Positions 25,939 through 39,320 of a DNA stretch of 64,000 bases are shown piece by piece. The stretch comes from Poecilobothrus nobilitatus. Its lineage: Eukaryota; Arthropoda; Insecta; Diptera; Dolichopodidae. The stretch lies in NCBI GenBank assembly GCA_947095535.1, contig OX352772.1, positions 34,367,445 through 34,431,444 of the forward strand. Direction: 5' to 3'. Under the pieces are notes generated by a model. It had not been told where the DNA came from and did no database searches. It was given only the letters and a program-made list of their open reading frames with translations. Each line of letters starts with the position of its first letter. The first letter of the stretch is position 1. A program made the translations under genes and the position numbers.

Positions 25939-28090
25939 GTGAATGGCATATCAAGTAAAAAGATGGGAAGATTTATTCGGTAAGTAGTATGATTAAATGG
26001 TAAATTAAGAAGAAGGAAGTTGGTTTTCTTTTTCAATTCATCAAATTTTTTTCTGTAAACGATAGGAATTGGAAAAGACATAATATGCTTGTAATAGGTT
26101 CAACAATTTGAATGAGCGTGATACAAAAACTTTTAAAACTTTTAATTTTTATAATAGTTTTAGAGTTTCAGACATTAAATTTACAAAAATATTTTTAAGT
26201 TTAAAGTTGACATTTAGTGACTAATCTAAAAAGAATTTGTATTTAAAAGACAGAATTTGTATTAAAGCATTTATGGAAAATATAATGTCAAGGTACACTC
26301 ATCAAGGTACATTCAGTGTCAGGATTATAGCTATGAAAACACTGTTAACAAAAAAGTAAGTTCATCGCTCTTATTTCATTTAAAAAATTTGATGCCCATG
26401 TAAATAATTGTGTCGTTGCCAAATACTCACTTAGTTTTGCTCAGTAATTATGTGGTGAAAGTTTTTGTAGTATGATATGTTATTTGTTTAGATGCCAATT
26501 CAATATGTACTAATGTTTCCAAAAATTAGGTGATGCAAAAAATATTGAAGAAATATTTCCCGCCTTTTTTTTTTATACTATTTTCTAAATTAGATAGATA
26601 ATGTCAAAAATTAATAATTTGCCTCTCTTATTATGATTTAATTAAATTTAACTAGACTTAAAAACCGTTAACGATTTTAGGTAGCTAAATGTATATTATA
26701 TTTACACCGTTGATACGAACATAATTTAATGTTTTGTTACAATAATATCTTGCGGAAGGTAAGGGAAGAGAAAGGATCGAACATTGTTTGTAATATTTAT
26801 GTTATAAATAAAAACTTTCTAAATTTAAATCAAAGAAACTTTTCGTATTGATTACATAGGTAGTATATACGTACATACATATATAGTACATTACATATTT
26901 TAGAAATATTCATTTTAAATCTGATTTTCTTATCTGTTAAATAAGTATTGTTAAAATCTACATCTTTGTTAGCTAATTTTTTCTATGAAAAAAACTTTTT
27001 TTTAACTATTTATGTAAATAAATTTTAGTAAAAATGTACCGTTATAACATTTTTTTTGTAACTGTAATAATTAAGAATGGATAAATTTTTATACTGATAT
27101 AAGAATTTATTTTCTCTTTTTCTTAAATATGTTAATTTAATTTAAAAGGTAAACAAAATTATTTCATCCTGAAAAACCTTTTCAATTTTTAAAAGTTTTG
27201 TTTTTCTTTTTATCTAGGTACATGTTTGTGTTTTCCAAATTTGATATTTTTGCGTTTGTTAGTTTTGTAAAATATACAATAATATACAGTATGAAACATA
27301 TGTGGGATATGAATCATATTAAAAGTGATGGTAATCTGTTAAATTACCCATAAAATATCCATTGTCAGATATTTTTTAAATAAATTCTTCTTAATCTATA
27401 GATCATATTTGAAGCGTAACATGAATTGAGGTTTTTAAAATTGGAAATTTTATATGTCCTAGCAATTTATCGGTTGCAGAAACTTTAGTTGCACAATACT
27501 TCAGATTTTTTTTTTTGTGAAATTTATATAGTCTTATTTTAATATTCTTTAATTATATTTCAATTTCTACTAATTTAGTTTGACTCATGTCTACATATAA
27601 TCTCTCTTATTCAGATCAAATTATGAAACGCCTGCCAATTTCCAATTTAAAAAACTCAAATCTAAATATGCCTGACAAATAGCATTATTCCAAAATCATA
27701 AATAATGTAGAAATTATTTTTCCAAATTAGAAAGATACGCGTTTATGTAGATGACAAATAAAATCAAGAGATGCAAACAAGAGTAAGAAACTGATATACC
27801 GAAAATTGAGATGGACATAACAAATTTATAATAACAAATGCTTTGAAGACAAAATGTGGCTTATCAAAAAGTAATAATTGCTAAGTAACGAATATATAGT
27901 TTTACCATGGTTTCATGTATGGTTTAAAAAAAAATAATTGTGTATATACTGATTTATTTATAAATTTTAGAAGTGTCTCGTTCCGGTTTAAAATTTACGA
28001 TTAGTCTTATACTTATATGAAATTTTATCAAAATTATCTGCGAAGTATATGAATAATCGGAAATTTTTTTTACTAATTTATTTGTTGCCT
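25939..28090. other. AT-rich non-coding DNA
   Basis: No gene or repeat recognised in about 2.1 kb. Confidence 0.5.
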
Positions 28091-28445
28091 ATAAAAGTAG
28101 GTATGTATTAAAAGTAGGTATGATCTTGATTTTGCAACCTATAAAACCTATAAAAGTAGGTATGATCTTGATTTTGCAACCGGCTGTAGCCTTCAAATTC
28201 AGAATCCCACATATTCTAATACATATATATAAATTTTCTGGAATATAATCTTGGCGTATAACCCAGATTTTGTAGCGAGCTGTATAATTACTCAGAATCT
28301 CAGATATACATATATCTAAACATTCTGAAAAAAGCGAATACTCTGATTTTGAATCTAACTTTAAAATTCTTCCTAATTCAGAATCTCGCCTTTACTTATA
28401 TACATATAACCCTCGCGAAACAAATTATTGAAAGCCTGATTTTAC
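28091..28445 (+). repeat. Minisatellite-like repeat family Y, copy 2, with short direct duplications
   Basis: AAAAGTAGGTATG occurs three times (about 28093, 28110, 28152), the last two followed by the same ATCTTGATTTTGCAACC. Downstream units carry AATTCAGAATC and GAAAAAAGCGAATACTCTG, as in the 23985-24250 copy in reverse. Confidence 0.6.
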
Positions 28446-31079
28446 TCTCTCAAACTCTAAAATCCCTTCCATTATCCTCTTTTTTTTGTGTATTTATGAT
28501 TGATAGCAAATGTTGGATTTTAAAAACAAATTTTTAATTTAAAAACATTATCAGTAATTTGTTATTTACTAGTATTTTAGGGTGTTTTAACTCATTTATA
28601 TAAAGTCATATCAATGTTTAGTGAGTCAAAATATCTCAAAGGCATTTTATTCCATAGCAATATTCCCTCTCAAATTTAGGTGAGCCATAATACCCAAATT
28701 TTGTTTACTTTCCTAACAATATTTGGGCATTTTGTCCCACCGTTGGTGGGTTATAAGATCCAGGGGTATAATAGAGGCTCCGCGTAATGACGTGTCGCCT
28801 ATGAAACCATAAAATCATTGAAATCTAATAATCAATCTGTTGAAGAATGAAAAACATCTATAAAAGTTTTTTAAAGATATACTTTATAATTTTTGTTTTC
28901 AAACTATTGCTTTTTTTGGTGACATCTTCATATGCACCTCACCGATGAAGATTATTTTAAAATTTTATTTTAACAAATAGATAAAGAAAAAAACCAAATG
29001 TTATGATTTTATTTTGTTCCTTTCATTTGATTATCAGATAAAAGGATAGAATAAAAGAAAGCAATTGCGCGAAAAAAAAATATATCAAAATAATACAAAA
29101 CGAAAACAAAAATCCCTGCATTTAACGTGATAAAATGCCATACTTGAAAATTATTATCCTTTTTGCGTGACAATCCTTAATTAAATGTGATTAACGAAGT
29201 GGCAATCTCAACAGGAGAGAAAAATAACAACATTTTATAATAAAAATAACTAAAAATACTTTTACCCAACTTTTACGATTGAGTTAAGTCAATACATAAC
29301 TGTTAACTATTATTATTGTGCATAAGTAAGTAGATATACACTCTAAAACAAAAGTGTGCACTCTACTATACTTACCGTTAATTTTGCCAAAGGGAATTTT
29401 CGTTTTATTTTCATATATAAATTTTGGGATCCGAACTCTTGTAAGTTTTCTTCATTTAATTAATGAATGTCAAAGAATTTCGATACTTACCAAATAGTTA
29501 TTAAAATAAAGGTTACTTATTTTTGAACATTTTAAAATTAGAAAATCTTAAAAAATTTATTCCACTGTCAGTACTATTTCACACAATTAACTATTTTTAA
29601 TCGAGTGTGTTCTATAATTTCTATATATGTTTCGATTCACTCAAAAAATCATTTCATTAATTTGTTTTTCAAATTTACAAAAAATATAAATAAAAATATA
29701 ATGATACAAATTTTTGGTTGAAAATATTTTGCTCGATACTGTACCTATTCTCATTGTAATTATAGGCATTCTTGTGGTTCATGCATACACATATGTTTAT
29801 AGGAATTAAAAATGAATTTAACCCTTTTAGTTTTTTTTTTATATTTACCTGAAAAGGTGTTTGTAACTTGAGTTATAAGTGACTGTGTATATATGTACAT
29901 AATATATAGATTATGTACCCTAAGTATATTTTTTTTTTTCAATTTAAGCTTTTTTTATTTTATAAATGTTGGTTTTATTTTTACAAACACGTACGTGTTT
30001 GTGTATATAATTAGAGTAATATAACGGTATTAATTAACCCTGTGTAATGGTTCTTTTGTTATTTTAAACAGAAAAAAAAGAAATAACAGTTTTATAACCG
30101 TAATTTAAAATAATTACATACATATGTAAAGGTTTTTTTTTTTTGATATCGTTGTTGTTGTTTTTTGTTTTTTTTTTCGGCAAAATGACATTTAATCAAA
30201 AATCAGAATAAAAAAAAATATCGTAAATATTAATTATAATGTTTATGTTATGAGATGGCGTTAAAATCGTTAAAAATATAATTTATTGTTTATTATTTTT
30301 CTTTTTGTTTTCAATATGCAAATTTGTTCGACCATTGTTTTTAATAGAAAATTGTCATGATAAAGAAAGAGAAAGAAAATAATAATAATTACTTCATTAT
30401 TAATTATTTTTGTAAATGTATAAATGGTAAAATTAAATTATATAGAAATGATTATAGAAAATAAAATTTAAAATTAATTTTATAGATTATAATCATTTTA
30501 AAAAAGTTATTATTACATTAACCGATTCTATATAGATCGTTAAATCCTTTCATTCTCAACAATATTATATAATAGTTCTTTTCTTGTACTTTTCTTTATT
30601 AAATTGTATTTTCTATTAGTAATAAATGTAAAATATACAAAGTGTTTGCTTTTGAAGGTCCTCCTGATCCGGTTTATTAAGGCAATGCATAATTGGGAAG
30701 AAAGTCTACTTAGAACCAAATAAGACAGAATAAAAATAACATAGTATTACATTATAAAGCTTATTATAGCAGGTTTTCTAAAGCATTATCAAACATTACT
30801 CTAGAGCTTCCCAATCCAGAATTATAAGAGATTAAAGTCAAATCTCTTCAACAAACTAGCAGTTAAAACCTTTTTATTATAAAAATAACGGTATCAATAT
30901 AACAGTTTTCTTAGCGCTAAGTATTTTCCTTCTCTTTCCCTGTAGTTTGAGTATCCTATATTATTTTTCTAGCTCAAAAACTTTTCAAGTTGTAGAGCAA
31001 ACACCTTGCACGTTTTGGAACAAATAAATTTATTTCATAAAGTGGTTAACAACATTTTAATAAAATCTTATGGAAATAT
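28446..31079. other. AT-rich non-coding DNA
   Basis: No gene recognised. Poly-T and TTG-type patches occur at about 30130-30180. Confidence 0.5.
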
Positions 31080-31440
31080 TCAGAATTAATTAAATTTTTT
31101 TTTGACACATGTAAAATTATAATGTTGAAACTTTAAATTTTGTGTTTATTACATTCAAAAAATTTGTACATTTGCCTAAGTTAAATGTGTCTAAAAATAG
31201 TAAACTTTCCATTTTTAATCCCTAATAGTTCTTGAACAGGCGGAGGTATAAAAAAAATTTGTAACACAACTTTGAATTCAAAAAGATGTTTCTTTTCTCA
31301 AAATCTTAAAACTCTAACTCTTATCTTGCCATAACGGTAAATTTCTATGGTTAAAGTTCTTTGTTCTATCTTAAATGGTGTAGAAGATTTTAAACAAACG
31401 GACAAAGTAAAACTAATTTGCAAATTTTTCAAATATTTTT
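31080..31440 (-). repeat. Decayed 477-bp-type unit
   Basis: Resembles the reverse-complement orientation of the tandem unit: ATGTTGAAACTTTAAATTTTGTG, TTTGTACATTTGCCTAAGTTA, CTAAAAATAGTAAACTTTCC, CTTGAACAGGCGG and CATAACGGTAAATTT, in the same order as copies at 7087-7350. Confidence 0.65.
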
Positions 31441-31972
31441 TGAAAAATGTTCTAATAAACTAGAAAGTATTATGTATTTTATTTTAAAACCACATTAGTT
31501 CAAAATTTATTTTGAATTCATAATATTTATCTTTATTATACAAAATATAAATTTTATTTTAATGTACCTAATATTATGTATTTTGTTTTTATAAACAACT
31601 AAATTAATTTAAATTAATTTGTTCTTGTCAAAAAATACCGCTTTTTTCAAATACTTTATAAAAATTCATCTTATGTCAAATGTATGACATGTTAATTATT
31701 ATGAAACTTTATAAACCTATAAAAATAAATAAATTTCATTTTTTTCTTTTTTAATTATTTGTGTTTATTATTTTTAGAACACCATAAAAATTAAATTTAA
31801 ACAAGCGGGAAAGCAATAATGTTTCGATTTTTTGAAAAAGAACAAAAAAAAAAAACTAAAAATTTTTAATGTCTTTTCGCGTTGATGACGAGACCGCGTT
31901 TAGTGTTTATTTATTGTGGCAAAGAAAATATCAGCCACTATACATCTCATTTAATTGTTGTTTTGTAAACTT

Positions 31973-32975
31973 AAAACGAGGAAGTGTGCAGAGTAGACTA
32001 TGTCAACTCTAGGATAACTATGTGAACATAATAATATGTTGTTTGCAGAAAATTTTAGATTTATTACTTAATTAAATACCGAGATATATTTATGTAAATT
32101 GCGGAGTTGTATGACAGCTACTCCAACCGGTTGTCCCTAAACAGTCATATTTTATAGAAGTTATTACGATAAAACTTGATCACCTATTATAAGCTTTCAG
32201 ATGTCTAGCTAATTAAGTCCAAGATACGCAAGGTACCTAAACCTGTTGCTTTAGCATAACCTAATTGTACAGAAGTTGTTCGCATGCATCTTGATATATT
32301 TTCGAAAAATTTCAGATACCTAAATTTCAGAGCAGTGGTATGACAGCTACGTGAACCTGTTGCACCAGCACAACCCAATTTTACAGTAGTTATTTCCATA
32401 AAAAATGATTATCTTTTAAAATATCTCAGATGCGTAGCTTTGGTATGTTCCAAAATATGCTAGCTACCTAAACCTGTTAGGCTAGAGCAATAAACTACAG
32501 AGAAGTTATTCCGATTAAACTCGATCATTTTTAAGAAAATTTCAGATGTCTAGCTTTATCAAATACCATGTTATGAGGATATAAATTGTGCATACCCATA
32601 TAAAAAATTAAGCTGTTTAGTTCCTATCTGAACCTGCTGCTGTATGCCAACCAAATTTTATAAAGTTGTTGGCATGTAACTTGACATCTTTTCACAAAAT
32701 TTCAGTTGGTACCTAACGCCAATAGATACGGAGCTATTTTCATTTAAAGGAAGAAATTGTATGGCAGCTACTCGAACCCAGCGGCCAATATTACTATGTC
32801 TAAATAGCGAAACTAACAATTTTACAAAAGTGACGTGGCAAAAATTTCAAAATCTTAACTTCTTTATTTTTTGAATTATCGTGCGGTAATCGTCTAGCTT
32901 GGCTCTTTTAAGATGTCACAAACGTAATGGAAAATTTATTACAACCTTCAACATATGTTCATACAGGTATAAAAA
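31973..32975 (-). mobile_element. Diverged TATACCCG-plan repeat with its own tandem core
   Basis: It opens AAAACGAGGAAGTGTGC ... GTCAACTCT and closes ... GATGTCACAAACGTAATGG ... CAGGTATAAAAA, the two ends of the TATACCCG family in reverse. The core is different: about six units of roughly 130 bp marked by TCAGATGTCTAGCT, CTACCTAAACCTGTTG and TACAGAAGTTATT. So the ends are shared and the core replaced. Confidence 0.65.
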
Positions 32976-35128
32976 TTCTTAAAAGTAGTCGCTTAAGAAT
33001 CTTAAAAGAATCATAAAATTTTATTACTAATAAAAAATATGAATTTAATTTTTGAAATTTTAAAGTCTATGAAAACTTAAATGTTTATTAATTTAATTAA
33101 AAATTTAATATCCGGAACGTATGAGATATAAAAATGTTAATTGATTTTGTTGGAAATTTGAAATGTAAATAAAATATTAAAATTTTGATAGCAAAATCAA
33201 TTAATTTTTATCATATTTTATTTAAATAATCCTATTTTTAAGACCAAATCAATATAATATTTTAGAGTCTAGACTAAATACTGATGTGACCATATAACAG
33301 TAGCCTATGTATTTCATAATTAAATAGTAAAACTTAGTAAAAGATTTGGACTTTATAAACATTTTTTTTTTCTTTTTTTGCTCTTTGAAGCTTGTTTCAT
33401 ATAAAAATTTTTTTATACGAATTTATTTATACTTAATTTCAAGATTCATTCACAGCCATTACGATGCATTTTATTCTGTTACCTGTACATACATATTTTT
33501 TTATTTACTAGTGTTTCGGTTTCCATCAATAGAATCCGAATACTTATAATATAATAACATAATGTTGCAGTTTTCAAACGAAGAAACTCGAAGAAAAAAT
33601 AAATTTTATTGCATAATATGAGTGAAAGCATTATGATCAAGATCAGATTTTAGTTTTTAAACAACAAAACTTAGATATTTAAACACTAATTAAATAATCA
33701 AATAGGGAATATAATGATATATTTCTGAATTAAACGAAATTATTGAGATACCATATTATATGTACCTTACCATTTGTTCTCCATTTATTATTTGGCTTAG
33801 GAATTTGTAATATAGAAAACGGTATATCATAATATTCTAAATTAAGAATTAAATTGGAAGAACTGAACTTGCCGTCGATTATAAATAAATAACCAGTTCC
33901 TTTAGCATTATAGGTAAAGATAAGTACTGGAATAACCAACAATTAATCAACAATAACTAACTTTTAAACTTTCAGCCATTAAATTCGATTGAATAAAATT
34001 TGGAATTTAATAGGGTATACTAGTAGATATATGTAGTATAGGTAGCCAATAAATGTTGCCTCTGCCTTAATTTATCCAATGCAGCAATAAATTAAAGTAA
34101 AAATTAAAATTTAAGATAATATACATACATGTGCCTACCTACGTCATAATTTCAATTAGTAGTCCACTATAACATCTGATGTACTCCTAAATCCTAATGT
34201 TATTGTTTTCACATAATAAGAGTATGACAAATAAAAATACCGTTATGTATATAAATATTGTGGCAAAGAATATGTTTATATTTTCTGTCTCTATTTGTTT
34301 TTTTTTTTATATTATTTTTCTCTTTTGTTTTTTTTGATTTTTAATTTTAAAATTGTTTATTTTTAAATGTAATCGATCCCCTTAGGCCTCATCAATATTC
34401 GGTGCGATAAACAAACTAATTGGTTTTTGTGCTGAATGGATTTAAAATGGATTTGACGATTATTGTTTAGGAGAATTGTTTTTTTTTTTTAAGACATTTT
34501 TTTTTTATACTAATTTTAGAAATAAAGTGATATTAGACATATTGTTTTTTTTTTTTTAATTTTGAATTGAATTGATTTTGTTTTGTTTTATTTAGTTAAA
34601 AAGTTTTAATATTAAATGAAAATAATTTGAAAATATTGTTTATTGTTCAGAAAATGTTACGTGTTTATTTTTATGTTTCAATTTTTTGCAGATTGACCTA
34701 ATTGTTAATATAAAAATTTTAAATATTAGTATAAATTTAACTTTACTTTAAAAATATAAGTATTAATTAAGTTAATTTAAATAGGTCTTAGAAATTTTTA
34801 CCCTAAGGGTAGTAGTGCGGATGTTTTTGAATTATGTTAAACATTTCACAGTGGCATATAAATGAAATCACTTTAGTTTTCTAAAGTTTTTTTTTTAACC
34901 GATTTTGTTCGCGAATATAATGTGAACTCTTATTTTGTCAACCTGTGGGTAATTAATAGCTAATTTAATAGCTAATTTTTCTTTACATTACTAAATTTAA
35001 TTAGTTTATTTAATGTTAAATAGAGATACTTAAAATTAACTACAACATAATAGTGAGAGACTGTAACAATATCATTTAACAATATTTCTAATAACTTCAT
35101 CCGATGAAATGTTATTTGCGAATTCAGA
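32976..35128. other. AT-rich non-coding DNA
   Basis: No gene recognised in about 2.15 kb. Confidence 0.5.
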
Positions 35129-35870
35129 TATGATCACGACACAGTTCTAAGAGTAAACATTCTACAAGAACTTCAATCAATGCTAAAAATAAAAACTATT
35201 AGTGAAAGATACGGGTTAAAATTAAAGGCCAAGAAAATCAAATACTTGATCATAAGTAAACATCATATACCAGATAGATTTTTCATTCTAAACGACATAT
35301 TAGAAAAATACTAAAAATTAAATGGGTCGACAGTGAAAGAAATATAAGAAAACCTGAGTTGTATCCTGAAGCTCTCTTAATAATCAGGACAAAAATTACT
35401 TGATTTGTCAATCAAATACTTTCAGAATACGGTCCAGAAACACTGTTTTAAATGCGGATATCATAATTGCAAGGCTCGATCATGCATATTCGGATCGACG
35501 CCCTTTGCATAGTTAAATCATGACAAGGTAAAGATTCAATAATAAGGTTATAATAATAAGGTAAAGATAAGGAATACTACGACAAAGTAGAGAAACAGCT
35601 TTCGTCGATTTAATTGATTAATTAAAGAATGGGAAAATAAACAGAATTTGTGAAAATGATAAAACAATTAAAATGCTACTATACTTTGCAATGACTAATG
35701 AGGAGACATCAGAAACAAAATACAAGGAAGAAGAGAGCCAGGAAGAAGAAGAATATCTTGGCTGAAGAATCTAAGAACATGGTTGAATGCATCAATAAAA
35801 TTTTTATCCATAGCAGCAGTGAACAAAGTTAAAATCGCCAACATTATAGCCAACGTTCGATAACTGATAT
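35129..35870 (+). pseudogene. Decayed LINE reverse-transcriptase remnant
   Basis: Translation from 35129 reads YDHDTVLRVNILQELQSML, then ERYGLKLKAKKIKYLIISK, the order of a degenerate YADD box followed by the downstream LINE palm/thumb region. Near the end, GDIRNKIQGRREPGRRRISW then LKNLRTWLNAS resembles the C-terminal GxxxGRRxPGRRRxSWLxNLRxW signature of another LINE family. Stops and frameshifts are frequent. It differs from the LINE at 1701 and no target duplication was found. Confidence 0.75.
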
Positions 35871-38689
35871 GGCACTTAAAGGATGAAAAGAATTCATACA
35901 GCCATTTACCACTGTTATATTTTTAAAGAAGTGTCTACGTAGATTATAATGTATAACTCTTGTTTTTGATTGTATTTTCAAATTATAGTTTATATTATTT
36001 TCTCAAATGCTAAAAACGCTAAACTATTTTTAATAACTATAGGTAATTAAAGTGAACAATGATTTGAATGAAGATTGCGTTGTGGTGTTTTGTAATCCTA
36101 TCAAATCCCAACAATAAATTATGATCTTTTTAAAGAAATTTAAAATATTTTTAGAAATAATACAATAAAATTTACAAATATCAATGTATTTTTATTTCGT
36201 GTTTGACTAAGAAAGAAAATAAATTTTAAAATAAAACAGGTGTATTTCTACATATGCATTTAAGTCATTGTTAGGAAAAAATGTTTTACAATAAATTTTT
36301 AATAATACAAAATTTTAATAGATGTTCAAAAATAATTTATAATACAAAACGTGAAAATAGTATTAATATTTTTTTAGATTTGTATTTTGTTTCATTAAAG
36401 CTTTGACCAAAAAAAATGTTCTTGTAAAAAATAAGTTGATACAAAATAGAGACCAATATCAAATGTGCTTAAAATTATTTTGAAAGTACAAACTGATTTG
36501 GTAACGTATCGATAAGGAAAGAATACTCAAAAAAATTGTGCCGGCACGAAATTTAAAGTACATTAATACTATAAACATATACGAGTGTACGAAAATTCTA
36601 ATTTAAAAAATTAATATTTAATCCTACTGAACAATTTAACCCTTTTGACAGGTGTTGTGTCATCTGCGATACGATTTAAGTCGGGTGAGTATTTAAAGCG
36701 ATTTTATAAACTATCTAAAGACGGAAAACTTAGATCAGTTTTTACTTTATTTATTTTGTTGTAAGCTATCAAACTAAAACGAATACAAATCTTTATATAT
36801 ATCGATTTATTTAGTTAAACCCCGCATTGCGTTATTAAGCCTATAACTAACTTTATTTAACAAATATTACCAATATTAATTATTAAATAAATGATTAATA
36901 GTAAGCAAAATAGTAATAAAATTAAATAAAATAAACCAAATAACTTTATAAACTGAATTTATATTACAATATTAGCCACAAGACAAATGATTATGTTTTT
37001 TGTGTTACTGAGAAGGATAACCATTTCACGAGATACTCAAATGTCAGAAAAACTATAGGTTAATGTTTTCTAAAATTTTTTGTTTAATAAATTTAGATAT
37101 AGAATACTAATATAGAATAAATTAGTTTAGAAGTTTTTTAAATATTACTTTTTATATACATTGTTTTTTTTTTAACGAGGGTTAGCGAAAAGCTTCGAAA
37201 ACTATTCAATAATACTGTCCGGAGCTTCTTTAGGTAGTGCGCATCATTAATGCACAAAAACCAAACTTTAAGATGAAACCAATCTTTAGAATCGGTCCTT
37301 TAATACAAAATATACAGGAATTAGTTTCAAGGATGAGGATGGAAGGATGGAAGAGATCTTTTGGGGAGGTTTGGAAAATTTGGGAAATTGGAAACTATGG
37401 GGGATATGGGAAAAAATTTTGGCGTAAATTTTGGAGAAAGATGTTAATGTTTTTCTTTAATTTAATTAAATTGTACACATATGAATTATTAATTGTTGGA
37501 AACATATTGTTTGGAATATAGTTTCATAAACCCGATGTTGGAATGACAAACGAGACCATTAGGCACATCATTTTCTTACGAATTAATAGAAACAGTACCT
37601 TAATTCTCTTGTGTTAATATTCAAAATTTACTGCTGAAGTTAAATATAAGCCATCCGAAGCATGTATATACATATTTAAGTTTGCAAAAGATAATTTTTT
37701 CCATTTCGCGGCAAAATTATTATTTAATTATCAAATATTTTATATTATCTAATCTTCAGATTTTTTTCATTATTATTTTAACGCCTCGAAAGAAAAATCA
37801 AAATGTAATGAGTTACTAACAGATTTTTTATTTTTTTGAAAAATACTATTGAAATTTATGAGGTATTTTAATTTTTTTAATTATTATTTTTTTTTTTTTT
37901 ATTTTTTTTTTTTTTGTAATATTCACTTGGCTAATTATCAAAAAAATTATTTACTTATGTAATGATCCATAGATATTTTTATTCTCAAGTATATTTTTAC
38001 ATATATATATTTTGAATAATATAACTAAAGGTGGTTCAATTATTTTTGTATGTATGTATATATTAATAGATCTACATTGGAAAACCGATCACATAATGGA
38101 TCGATGTTATAACTGCATTTTAATATCATTGTCAAGATTTTTATGCAAATACTCAAATATTTTTGAAATATTTTGGTGTGACATTCAAAAATTATTAAAA
38201 TTTTTTAATTTTTTTTTTTTTTGACATTAGTAAGTACCTATTTTATTATAAAGTAGAGTAATCGGTCAAAAAATCAAAAATTGGGATAAAGTTATTTTCA
38301 AAGTATTTTAGAATCATAAAAAAATACGGTTTTGGAAATGTGCCCACAAAATTTTGTTTTTGCCAGGTCTTGCAAACTATTTAATGAAACAAACCAAGTT
38401 CACATATGGTGTATACGGAAAATTTAATTTTCCTTTAAATGTTTAAATAAATTTTGGGTTGTGCCCATCACAGCAAGTGCAAACATCCGAGATTTATTTT
38501 ATTAACCGACAAATATTTATCAACTTGTTTTACTAGATCTTAAAAACAATAATTTTATGTAACTTTATAACAGAAACTAATAAATACTCTTTTTAGTTGT
38601 GATATCTATTGTTCTTTTCAAAATACAATAAAAAAAAATATTAGTTTGAAAAGTTGAAAGAAAGTACTTGACCTTTTTATAAACCTACG
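35871..38689. other. AT-rich non-coding DNA
   Basis: No gene recognised. A purine-rich patch of short GGATGG and TGGGGAA words occurs at 37330-37440; poly-T tracts at 37885-37915. Confidence 0.5.
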
Positions 38690-39250
38690 AGCATAGTTCT
38701 CAGGGTATAACATAAACTTGTGATTGCGTTTGTGACACCTTAAAATACACAAATATTTCTACTTAGAATCGAATTTTGAGTCGATTTAACGATCGGAACT
38801 AGGATTCTGAAATTTTTCTTTTTAATTTCTGTATAAATATCTGTTTCCCAATTGAAATGGAACAAGTTCGACTGACCGATTAGAGTAGATGTCATACAAC
38901 TTCTTGTTTATATGATAACTTGGTGTGTCTATATAAGCTGATTAAATAAAAATTTAAAATTTATGCCCACGACTTCGTGGTTTGGTTGGTCTAACACAAT
39001 AAGTTCTGATACCTACTAAATTTTAAGCTTCATATCTTGGTATACTTAAGAAAGCTAGACATCTGCAATATTATAAAATCATACCAAGTTTTATGGCAAC
39101 TTCGTTTTTAAAATTCTTTGGTTTGGCGCAATGCTTTCGGCTTACTTTCATAAAACTCCAACATTTACAAATATATCTTAGTACTTATTTAAGATAGATA
39201 TCTTAAATTTTCTAAAAGACAGAATATGTTATGTTCGTGCGCTTATCTTA
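38690..39250 (+). repeat. Diverged repeat related to the TATACCCG plan
   Basis: Contains CTCAGGGTATAAC, TTTGTGACACC, CGATCGGAACTAGGATTCTGAAAT, ATGTCATACAACTTC and AAGAAAGCTAGACATCTG, in parallel with 47000-47560 and 31973-32975. Ends are not clear. Confidence 0.55.
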
Positions 39251-39320
39251 AAATTGTCTCTACTTTCTGTTCCTTGCTAAATTTTTTCCTTGCCCAAAAC
39301 TCTTGTTCCTTGTTTTAATT

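Noticed and set aside
37237..37521. 94-codon frame with Trp/Gly-rich middle
   Set aside because: Purine-rich GGATGG/TGGGGAA stretch gives the odd composition; no family resemblance and no splice signals fitting a gene.
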